This document shows positions 21,048-31,930 of a DNA stretch of 64,000 nucleotides, piece by piece. Source of the stretch: Rhabditophanes sp. KR3021 (taxonomy: Eukaryota; Nematoda; Chromadorea; Rhabditida; Alloionematidae); contig CAUJLY010000003.1 in assembly GCA_963281155.1 (NCBI GenBank), forward strand, positions 1,612,001 through 1,676,000, given 5' to 3'. How positions within the stretch are numbered: position 1 is the first letter of the stretch; each line of letters starts with the position of its first letter. A model generated the notes under the pieces. It was not told where the DNA came from and made no database searches. It saw only the letters and a program-made list of their open reading frames with translations. A program made the position numbers and the translations under genes.

Positions 21048-24000
21048 TCATTTTTTTGTAATCACAAATTTATTACAAATATGCGAACATCCAGGAGCCC
21101 CGCATTGCCTAAATTTTGAATACCATTCAAGCAAATGTTGTGGATGTCCTCCATGCGAACAAACTGGACAGCATACATATTGTCCTTTTACCACAACTTC
21201 GCAAATATGACATCTATAGTTAAAAATTGCATGACAGTTTTGACACTTTCCCCCTTTCATGCCCCCAGTCCTGCAGTTCGAACAAAACAACCGATATGTT
21301 GTACTCTGTAATAGAAAAAATGTAAAAGTAATTATAATCACTTAAATATATGACTAAGTCTTTGTTAATCCTTGAAACATAAGACCGAAGGAATTTTTTA
21401 CAGATAAAAAGATTACCGCTTGGCTTAGAGCTTTGATGTTATCATTAATACTATATTTGACAAAGTAAGCTGCTATATTTGTGAGACGATGGCGTCTTAG
21501 GAGATCAATGTAGGAATAAAACCATGCTTCGATTTGTCTTTTGGATACTAGTTGTTCAGCCACTTCGCCAAGCATTAGGACGAAAGTACAAAGGAATTGG
21601 ACATCGCCTGAGATTGAATGAAAATTGATCACTGATTTGATAAGATCGGATGTTTCGTCAATACTTGATTTAGTTACTTTTTTTCGTAAACCCAAGGCTT
21701 CAGCTTCATCTTCCTCACTGTCACTGCTAGATAAATTGATATCTTTCATCATCTTCCCTCTTCGTAACCTTTCAATAGCTGTTTCCGTACTAACATCATT
21801 CATTTTGATCAAATTAGGATCAAAGTCTACAAATACGATTATTCATACATGGACATCAATTCAATGAATGTTAAATATATTTATATACATTTGTTTTTAA
21901 ATTGAATTTGTTTACTTTTTTTAAATTGAATAAAGTATTAATTAAAAAAATGGCTTAATTGTTATTTTGGCACATAATAAGAGGCAGCTAATTTTTATTG
22001 AAACGACTTCATCGTTCTTTTCGTGGAAAATCAAGTGGATCTACCTTTAAATGCTGAGTTCTACTTCTTAATGAACCAACTAATGTTTGTATCAACTGGA
22101 GGAAAGATCAAACTTGTCCAGAATCTTCCCACTAACATGATTGCTAAAATCGTTGGAAAAGAAGGCAAAGATGGTGAAGTTATAAACGTTACTGAAGAAG
22201 AAAAGAATAAGATCACTTATTCCACTCATGATAGATACATTTTTAATGTATTAATGTATACCACTTGCCAATGCTCTGACGAACATTTGATCAAAGCAGA
22301 AATCCAAATTCCAGCAAGTCAATTTGTTTCTAAGGATTGTGTTACAGGTCGTCCATACTATCAAAGCCTGTTCTTCATGACACAACAAGCGATTCTGTTG
22401 TGGAAACATACGGACAAATAGTAAAACCCGAAAAACATTTGATGATTGTAGAGGGAAAAAGAATAAGTTGCCTTTTGACATGTTTATTACTCCAAGCCTT
22501 TGGATCGATATTGACGGGCTCCAACATTTTCAAGCGACTGGTTTTTATGGATGAAGAAAAATTTGTACAGACACAAGCAAATGGCAGAATTAAAACTGAA
22601 TATTGTCGCAAAAATGGGTATTCTCTTGTAAGAATCGGATACAAAGAGATTAATAACACTACCAAACATGTGCACGAATTTACCCGTGCTTACGACAACC
22701 TAAAGGAAGGGGAACGATTTGGGAAGTTTTATGAAAAAGTTTACTAAACAGTCAAATACCTTAATAATGTCTTTAATTAAACCTTTTGCCTCATTCTAAA
22801 TAAAGTAATTTTTGAAATAATACCCTTTAGTTAAACTTTTGTCGTTACTTAAATTCAACTTACCATCGAACGCTTCATCACTAATCTTAGTAATGTCCCA
22901 ATAACTGTGATCATCCTCTGCTTCATAAGCCTTAACGTACTCAGGTATGTGAGGAAAATGAAATAATTCCAACAAATCATACACACAATTTTGATCTCGA
23001 GCTCTTTTTTTCAACGTCTTGGCCATGTGTAGCTCTGGGTCACTTTCGAAGCCACTGATATTATTTGCATGTGTCATATGAACTAGTCTTGATCTATCAA
23101 AATAATGTCTAGATTTCTTTTTCATTCTTTTTTCCGGAAAGAAAAGGTCACGTCTGTAATCTTTAGTCGAGAAAAAGTAAGGCAATAATAGACCTAGTGA
23201 TTCCCATTTATTCCCGGTATAGGAGTCTCCGTACTCGTAGCAGACTTTTGCATTATGATCGCAAGAAGTCATCTTGGAATCAATTCCACACCTCCATTTA
23301 GTTGCATAGCATTCAAATCTTTTACTTGAAAACCCCGGTTGTTCCGATTCTTCTAGTTGCTTCATTAAAAAAAGAGTCGAATGCTTTTCTTCAGCTTTTG
23401 GAGCCATTTTATTGCTGTCTTCATGACTCAATTCAATAAATAAATCCCTTTTGAAATCCTCAGCTAAAGATTTAATTTCCTTTGAAACGACACCAACAAC
23501 TTCGTTAACTGTGTGACACATTTCTGTTTTATTCGCATAGAACGAAGGATTCTCTCCATCACAGACTAAGTTCCTTTTCACAAAACCATCCTTCCCAGCA
23601 GTAAAAAAATATTTAGACTGGGAGTTCGGCCAGATGATATCCGATATAATTCCATCATGCAATTCAAATGTTTTCCACGGTGCCTGAAACAATTAAATTA
23701 TGAAACGTTTAAAATGCAAATTTCTAATTATTTCATGTTTTATTTGTTTGCCATTGTTTTTACATGTGAAATGTTTGGTTAATTAAATTTGATTACTATT
23801 TTATGGAATAAAGTGTTAATTAAAAGAATGGTGTAATTGTTATTTTCGCACAAAATAAAGGTACTTAATAAATCTTGAATGATTTTATTTTCTATCAGTG
23901 GCAACTGAGCTTGAACTATATTTAAATGATGAGTTTATACTTTCTATTAGATCATTTAATATTTTTATGTGCTAATATAGTAGTCCTATTTAGTTTATTT

Positions 24001-25348
24001 GTTTTTCCGATTATTATTAATAATATTTATTCTATTCTTAAGGTTAAAATGGATCATTTTCTCAAAAGAAAATCTACTAATTCTGTAGATGATCCAGTAG
24101 CAAAGAAGAAATCTGAACCTTTTACAATTTTAATCAACTTTTGGTACTTTATTTGAAAGGTACGAAAAATTCTTTGGCAAAAATATAAAACAAAGAATCA
24201 TATCAAATATTCTTTTTAGACTCTTAATTGATAGTATTTTTAATTTAATCTACGGCTAATATCCTATTCAAAGTAATATGTATTTTAATTAGTGTACATT
24301 TTCAAGTCGAGGTATAGGATAAACTTTAATAAATATTTTTGAATTTTCATTAGAATGTAAACTTGCAGAAGGTTGTTCAAAATCCCAAATATAAAAACGG
24401 CCAGCTTCAGTATGTGCATTATTGTAGGAAGCACATATCTTCCAAACATCACATGAATTATTTGTCCAGGCAATTCTTTGAACAGGTGCAAGAGTGTCTA
24501 TTTTTGCTATTTGCTTTCCATTGTCATATATATTGGTTAAACGAATTGTTTTGTCAGCCCCGCAGGATGCTATTAGATTTTTGTTAAACATATGGTAAGC
24601 AACATTTGAAACAGATCCCCGATGTGTGGGAATTCTGCAATAATACGAACGTGAATATCTCAAGTCCCAAATCGAAATAAATCCTCCGTCATCAGCCGTC
24701 ACAAAATTAAACGATTGATCCGGGTTGGGATCAAACTTGACATCCCTTATACTTCCCTGAGCTCCCCTATACTCGGACTGAGTTCCATCTGTCCGTAGAT
24801 CAACGATCGAAGCCAATCCATCATTAAACCCAATTAGTAAATAATCTTTATTATTGTCATGAAAGGAAACCTTCGTCGCAACTTGGTGCATCGAAAGCGG
24901 AAATAAACGGTCTGAATAGTTTGCTTCTAGATCAAATATTACCACTGAATTGCCTAGAACGTTAGATACGATTTTGTTTTCTAAATTGGTTTATTAAATA
25001 TAAATAAATTAAGGGTTAAAGCTCACCGTTTTGTTTATTCCATGATAAACTGGTGGATAAATACATTGTTGGACGGTACTGTCTAAATGTTCTTAGGTCT
25101 TGAGCATTCATGAATTTGTCAGGTTGGGAGATGTCGTAAACTTTTAGAAGACCTTTTTTGGAGCCGACAACCATTTTTGAATAATTAGAGTTTGTTATTA
25201 TGGATTCAATAGGTTCTCCGTACTTGTGATTAATGTTTTTTAGGAAAAAAGGCTCTTTTGAATCAAATATGGAATCTTTTCGGAATCCGATTTTCCTTTC
25301 GGGCACACGTAGTATATTCTCGTCATTAGAAACTTCGTTAAAATCCAT
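21048..25348 (-). CDS. WDR24: GATOR2 subunit WDR24
   Basis: Minus-strand exons: 25027-25348, about 24325-24980, 22864-23683, 21417-21826 and 21048-21305; about 821 aa (human 790). WD40 repeats come first (SKKGLLKVYDI, GFNDGLASIVDLR, DGGFISIWDLR, GADKTIRLTNI, EAGRFYIWDF, TAGKDGFV). CDHNAKVCYEYG matches the LCDHNAKVARELG helix of WDR24. DVQFLCTFVLMLGE and WFYSYIDLLRRHRL follow, then a C-terminal RING-like zinc domain (CSNC, CQNCH, CHICEVVVKGQYVCCPVCSHGGHPQHLLEW). GATOR2 activates TORC1 when amino acids are present. Introns are 46, about 641, 1,037 and 111 nt. The second exon's donor is uncertain (24324, or 24297 adding nine residues). The two large introns contain related plus-strand coding-like segments. 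Confidence 0.88.
22023..22747 (+). pseudogene. antisense nested reading frame in WDR24 intron 3, one frameshift
   Basis: Plus-strand coding-like DNA inside a 1,037-nt intron of the opposite-strand WDR24. The first frame (22023-22421) begins without an ATG (GTG, then LPLNAEFYFLMNQLMFVS) and contains ITYSTHDRYIFNVLMYTTC and LIKAEIQIPASQFVSK. From about 22337 a second frame carries on as SDSVVETYGQIVKPEKHLMI, KRLVFMDEEKFVQTQANGR, EYCRKNGYSLVRIGYKEI and GERFGKFYEKVY to a stop at 22747. One single-base shift joins them. The EYCRKNGYSLVRIGY stretch resembles strand-helix patterns in some PD-(D/E)XK-like nucleases, which is only a guess. The frame could be a recently dead gene or a live gene with an assembly indel. 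Confidence 0.45.
23755..24156 (+). pseudogene. second, more decayed antisense segment in WDR24 intron 2
   Basis: The 5' flank and start of the 22.0-kb nested frame recur here. GAATAAAGTxTTAATTAAAA, a TGxxTAATTGTTATTTT block and a frame TELELYLNDEFILS correspond to 21928-22090 (NQVDLPLNAEFYFL). This copy reaches stops within 30 codons. A separate short frame at 24050-24156 (MDHFLKRKSTNSVDDPVAKK) may be another fragment; its start resembles the N-terminus of some transposase-derived proteins, a weak hint. It lies in a WDR24 intron of about 641 nt. Confidence 0.45.
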
Positions 25349-28300
25349 TTTTGATTTAACTAATAAGAATGCAAAGCCAGCGACAAATCCCGCAACAGAT
25401 CAAACTTCAAATGATTGGAAAGCCGCATCTCTATTACTTTCTTATCAAACTCTATTCTTTTCAAACTATAATTGAAAACAAAGAAATTAAAAATTGACCG
25501 GATTCAGCTCTTATTCACAATCAAATATTTATAAATAATCAAATTAATCAAATACTTGCCTTGTCAAAAATATAAATATTTAAGGAAGAAGGACCCTGTT
25601 TGACAACCATTTAAAATAATTTTTCTATTTCATATTATCCTGTCCTAATAAATCATTTTGTTCAAATCTTACGTATTTTAATCTAGCAAGGTAAAGGATT
25701 TAGGGACCAAGTGATAAGAATCTTAAAAAGTCGAATAAATTGTGTCATTCAAATGCAGTTTAGAATTTTTTCTTCAATACCCATTCACTGCATTCTTTTT
25801 TGTCTTCATGATAGGGGAATGAGTAAGGCCTTCTTTTTGACATTATTCATTGTCAAAAAGTAATATTATTCATTTTAAGCGTGTAATTATTGTACAATTT
25901 AATCACACTTCATTCAAATCACCACTCACTATGATTTCTTGGCCAAATCTTATACCAGAAGGCGGACATGTACGTGTGTGTCCTATCAAGCCTATCTTCC
26001 CATATAATTCACGTCCAAAATTAAATCTATTCACTCTTTGTTCTTTATTTAAGTATTCACACAATTTTCACCCATAAAAAATAAACTATCAGATACAATC
26101 TTTTCCAACCACTCAAACTTCTCCCCACCAGTTATCTACGTATCTCTTTTAACACATACACTTTATATATTATATAATACTTCTATTATCACACTGATTA
26201 TATTTAGTACAGTTTTCAGTCACTGACAAAAAAGTTGATATGATCTGTTAGCTTAGGTGGTGATTACATGTGAAGAGGCTGATGGAAAAAGGTTTTTTGG
26301 GGGAAGATTAATTTGATTTAAATTCTTTTTTGTTGAGTTGACTTTGAAGTGAAATTAGTGGTTTTTGAATCTTTGTTAATTAGAACAATTGCACCGAGAT
26401 TTAATTATCCAATTAATTGCTCAAATTCGACATTTAGATCAAGAATAAATTTCCTTGTAATTATTTAAAACATTGTTTATTCATAATCACATTCTTCATG
26501 CTTCTTTATTGTATTTTTATTTATATTACGGTGTTAATGTTAAATGGTATTTATGTATTTTGCAGCTGAATATTCTTTTATTATTATTGTTTTTACAAAG
26601 AGAATGTACCGCATATGACACACAATCTCATTAGACTTTTCTTTAGTGACAAGTCAAATTTGTTGCCACTTTAAAAAATAGACAAGAGGTAGTAGGAAAT
26701 AGTCGAATAATATTACGTATAATAATATCCATATTATTACATCATTTCTATCAATTGAATATCCATTGATCTGCCAAAACAAAATTAAGACACTAGTATC
26801 CGTCAGTTTTGTTTTTAACTTAATCATAAACACAAACTTTTGCACAAAATTAACTTTTGATTTTCCAATAACCGCTTTTTACAGCATCTCCGCATTCTTT
26901 TAAAGATGTTCCTTGAATTAATTAGTAAAATTAATAACATTTAATATTAACATTCAAGTGCAGAATAAATATATTTCACTTTTGCGAATTCAAACTCCAA
27001 AAACATTCCTTTGTCTCATCTATTACCCATCTACTTCCCAAAGTATTTACTTAATCATTATTAAGTTGCGTCAAATATCATCTAATTCAACATTCTTGGT
27101 AAAATAACAAATTTTCACACCCCAAAAAATGGTCCAACCTTGATTATGCACAAAATTCATACTCGCAATAGATTACTTTTTACATTAAATGTCGCTGATT
27201 TGGTCTTGATAAACTTCAATAATTTAATTTAGATCTGATCGCCTATCACTACTTACCATCTTTGTTAACAATTTTTTATTTAGCACAATCGTGTATCTTT
27301 TACAATTGCTAATGTTTCTTTCTTGATATGATAAATTGCTTTTGATGCCTGTGTCATAATTTGCACTCCACTGCCGTTGATTACAACTATTTGGGAACAT
27401 TTTTATTTGTCACTTAACACTATCATGTACTTGCTTCTTTCTTTTTGAGAAAAAATCAGTTTGCACTTTTGACTAGTATGGCATACCATAACTTCTGCAA
27501 ACCACTAGTATGACACATCCAATTTGCGTATGCCATTAGTAACCATCTGAAACACCCCATTTTGAAGTGATTAATACTGAGCAGGACTCTCAGCTTCCGA
27601 AAATGACTATTTATATCAAGTTAAATCAACCACTTTTGTACTAACTCCTCTCATAATCAACACGACATTCATTTTGATTAACTCTTACCACAAAAAGCAC
27701 ATTCTTTGCCTCTCGGAGACTCTCTATATAATTCTCTATAATTATTTTTATTTAATATTTATACATCAAACAAAAGGCAGATACAACATAATGGACATTA
27801 TAGGCCACAAAGTGATGCAATACTTAAAAATTATTTCATCATCCTGAGCCAATACAGCACCATTATATTTTGATTTAATTTTATTTTTATCTTTAGGCCC
27901 ATTCCGATTACACCTCCATCTCATTTTTTTGCATAAATTCAGACATTTTTTAAAGATACACACACTCTTCTTCTTATTGTAGAAGATAAAGGGTGAATTA
28001 AATTTGTTGATAATACTATTTTTACATTTTTATGTTGCCATGAGATCTTATCCAATATGTGAATAGATGTTTATTTTAAGTTCCACAAACATGTTAATGG
28101 TTATTTTGTTTTAAACATTTTGACACACTCATACCCTTTAAATAAGAACATTTACTTGATTTAGAGTGCCATTTAATTAGTTAAATTTTAGGGATGGTGG
28201 GGAGTTGTGTCCCTGTCTTGAGGTGCTAACCTTGATTTTTTGACTTGCCGGCTTGTTAAGGCACAGTGCATGTAGGACAAAAGACAACTGCTAGTACATA

Positions 28301-28951
28301 TCAATTAGTTGTGTCTTTGACATTTCTCCAGAAAAATGCTAAATATGTTAAGTATCATCAGAGGACAAAACGACAGTATCGATGGTAGTGTGTCTTGCGT
28401 CTCTTTATATAATATTTACTTGTCCTCCCAATAGCTCAATATTTTAAAAGCGTAATCTTACCGATTATGCCTTCTTTAAATCAAGAAGGCAATTTAAATA
28501 TTCTAGCACATGTATTATTTATGGGACCACAAAAATTACTCCCCACTACCCCAAATTCCAGCCTCTTGATCTTCTTATTAAAACAGGTGAAGACACAACT
28601 CAAACGCACACATAAATATTTTCTACGTTTTTGTTAAGCTTTAAATATAATCCTACCCCCATTCATTCTAATTATGTAAACTTTCTGGTTTGACGTTCTC
28701 TTCTCCTTAATACTAAGTTTAATTTAATTTAGACGCAAAGTTTCTTTTCATCCAACCATATAGTTCTCCTTTCAACAAGTGTTTCTCTTTTTTGAGGCTG
28801 TCTTGATGATATTGCCAACAATATTTTTTGTCAAACAGTTGTTGGTTCTATTCATTATACAATACTTATCCGTTATTTTTGTGTCTTTCCAAATAACAAT
28901 TTATTCTTACGATTAAAGAATATTCATTTTCAGATTGAATTCTGTTTAACA
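25349..28951. other. 3.6-kb AT-rich intergenic region
   Basis: No frame with coding character or recognisable RNA gene was found. The region contains many T-rich words such as CTTTTT and GCACTTTT. A perfect 8-bp hairpin lies at 28469-28490 (GCCTTCTT, 6-nt loop, AAGAAGGC). It separates WDR24 and the transporter, which are read divergently, so it holds both promoters. An acceptor-like TTTTCAG ends at 28933, just before the transporter ATG. Confidence 0.5.
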
Positions 28952-31930
28952 ATGACAGAAAAAGCTATTAAAAAAAGCGCTGCTGCTGAGAAGAGACTCT
29001 CCACCGCTTATGGAGAACCAGATGAAGTCCAAGAAGTCTTGGCTCATATGCCAACTCCCCCAGATGGTGGTTACGGATGGGTCATTACATTCGTTGCCTT
29101 CTTGTCTAACTTCGTAGTGGACGGTATCTGCAGTTCCATGGGAATTGTCAAGTCTGCTTTTGGAGAGAAATTCGGAGTCAGTGAAACACTTTGTAATTTG
29201 ATTGGTTCTCTTTTGATTGGATCTTATCTGTTGGCCGGACCTTTCGTCGCTGGATTAGTTGACAAGTATGGAGCTAGATTTGTGGTCATGACTGGAGGAA
29301 TTATCTCTGCCTTTGCCTTCTTTATTTCCTCATTCGTTGGAAACTACTGGCTTTTCTTAACTGTTTTCTCAATCTTCGGAGGTTTGTGATTTTTCAAAGT
29401 ACTAAAAGAACAAATTTCTAGGTATTGGATTCGGATTCATTTATCTTCCTTCAATTGTCATGGTCGGATATTACTTTGAATCAAAGAGAGCTTTAGCTAC
29501 TTCCCTAGCCGTGGCTGGATCAGGAGTAGGAGGAATTTTCCTTCCCGTCTTAATCAACAAAGTGTACTCGTTTGCTGAACTTAACGGAACAATCATCTTC
29601 TTGGCTATTCTTAATGCCAGCATTATCATTTTCGGCATGCTGTACAGGTAATTTCGTTCAAACTTTCAATAGAATAAGTAAACATTTCCAGGGACCTTGT
29701 AATCAAGGATTTCGACCCAGAAGAGAAGTTAGGATGTATATCTACTGCAATTTGGAAGATTTGTGGGTACAGGCCCGCACGAGAAGGACAACAAACCCCA
29801 GAAATTGGACCAGATGGAGATGGCAGGTTTGGATTTGAAGCTGCTCCTTTGATTGATTCTAAGGAGGAAGGACGTAAAAGAACTGACACAATCAGTAGCA
29901 TGGGATCACACAAGAATTTGAACAAAATCAAGGCTCTTAGTTTGGGACAATCTCTCAACAAACTTCATCACGACGGACTTTCCCTTACCGGTTCCCAACT
30001 CAGTGTTGCTATCTCCCAAGCTGAAGCCAAAGAACTCAACAAACCAATGTCAAGACAAGATATCTTCTTGCAAGGATCTATCCAAAACTTGAAGGAATTC
30101 AAAGATGAGGGAAAAGATTTCAAAAATTACCGTGCCTCTCAAATGTCTATCAACACAGCCGCCCTCGGAGAAGACCTCAAAGAAGCTATTGAAGCTGAAT
30201 CGAAAATCGGTGGAGCCCACAGTGCTAGTGTTGCTACTCTTAACAAAGTCCTCGATGAAATTGGTTTAACTGAAGACAAATCTGCTTGCAAATGCATTCC
30301 GTTGTCCGTTAGAAACATGTTCCACTCAATGATTGATGTCGAACTTCTCCTCCAACCAACCATGATGCTCATCGCCCTTTCCAACTTAATCGCTATGCTT
30401 GCCTTCTACATCCCCTACTTCTTCATCAAGGACTTCGGAGTATCCAAAGGACTTTCAGCTGCGGACGGCGCTCTCATCGTCTCCATCATGAACATCACCA
30501 ACACCATTGGCAGAGTTTTCTGTGGATGGTTAGCCGATAGAAACTGGATTTCCGGCAAGTGTTTGGGTTAAAAAAGGGGTTAAAAACGTAGATTTTATTG
30601 AATGGATAATTCAGGCTTACGGAGTTTTTCTTAAATCAGCACGTTCATTAACATCTTAGGACTCTTGGAATATGATTTGACCGACTTGATCTTTTCGAAA
30701 GCATTTCCATGACGGTATCATAAGTTGGTTTGGCAGAGTTACTGTTTGTGACATCGTCTTTGCAGTAGTCAATTAAAATGTCCTCAACGTTGAAAGCATA
30801 TGTCTTTTTGTTATTGTCAAACAAAAACTCCTATTTAACTTTTCTCTTGTAGCAATAAATGTGGTTGCTCATACGACCATCGATGTTTATACTCTCACCT
30901 AGATAGAAAAAGTATTTGTTGACAAGCTCAGGCACTTTGAATTCAGCTTTAGTAATATCTGGATATATCATCAGATAAACCGTCTTCCATCTAGCTATTT
31001 TTTAACCATACTCAGTGATCTTTAGTTCTCTACTTATGTGAGGGTCAAGTTATATGAAGTCGGTCTTTTGGTGCACATAATTACTAAACATTTTGAGCAA
31101 GCAAATTTTTAAATATTACAATTTGTCCCTTGATTAATATGAGTATAAAATAACAAAATTAATCATGTATGGGATATTTAGACAAAAAGAATAAGAATCT
31201 GTAAATTTTCTAAGTTTTACTCTTTTATATTAAATATGATCAGATCGAAATGCCTTCCAGCTAATAACCATATTCTGAATGTATAAGGCACTAAACAACA
31301 GTTGGTATACAATCACTGTAGTCTGATCAACTATTTAAAATATTAAAAATGTATTCCATCAATATTAATAATATTTTTGATTTCAGCTCTTAACTTGACT
31401 AATTTGTCACTTATATCTGCTGCCGCCTTGATGTGTTTGGTTCCTACTGTTTGTGTTGATTACATAACTAATGTCGGTTTGTGGGCTGTTTATGGCTTTT
31501 GTTCGGCTCCTTTCATCTGTTTGACTTCAATTGTTTTGGCTGATCATTTGGGAGTGGAGAAATTGTCTAATTCGTTTGGATTACTAGTCGTAGCAAGGGG
31601 AATTGCCTGTATTCTTGGAACGCCAGTTGCTGTAAGTTGAATTTAATCTTTTTATAATATAGAAACAGTTTTGAGGAAAAATGTTTACATACTTTATTTT
31701 AACTTATATTTAATACTTTCTTGTTTCATTTGTTAATCTTAATTTCTTTCTAGGGATTCTTCTATGATTTAACCAAGGACTACTCAGTCTGCTTCTACAT
31801 TGGAGGAGCTTTCTTCTTCTTCGCAGGTCTAGTCTCAATTGGAATCCTTTTTGTCCAGAAGAAACCTGAATCCGACAAAGTATCCCTTAACGGAAAGAAA
31901 ATCATCAAGGAGGAAACTACCGAGTTGTAA
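28952..31930 (+). CDS. SLC16-type monocarboxylate transporter
   Basis: Five exons, 28952-29381, 29422-29647, 29692-30554, 31387-31631 and 31754-31930, give 646 aa. An MFS transporter of 12 predicted spans. The SLC16 signature PPDGGYGWVITFVAF opens span 1. LVDKYGARFVVMTGG is the loop 2-3 motif, and GIGFGFIYLPSIVMVGYYF with KRALATSLAVAGSGVG marks spans 4-5. A hydrophilic loop of about 180 residues, Ser/Lys/Glu-rich, lies between spans 6 and 7, longer than in human MCT1. GRVFCGWLADR leads span 8. Family members move lactate, pyruvate, ketone bodies or other small acids across the plasma membrane; the substrate cannot be read here. Intron 3 (30555-31386) begins GC rather than GT: only the GC donor keeps the frame. 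It contains a decayed antisense frame. Confidence 0.9.
30600..31110 (-). pseudogene. decayed antisense reading frame in the transporter's GC-AG intron
   Basis: Minus-strand coding-like pieces: KIARWKTVYLMIYPDITKAE, FKVPELVNKYFFYLGESI, NIDGRMSNHIYCYKRKVK, one stop, then DNNKKTYAFNVEDILIDYC and SAKPTYDTVMEMLSKRS. The order and spacing vaguely recall the nested frame in DDX1 ([19 protein letters not shown], then an [13 protein letters not shown] segment, then a Glu/Lys helix). This similarity is weak and not proven. No start codon is evident. Confidence 0.4.
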
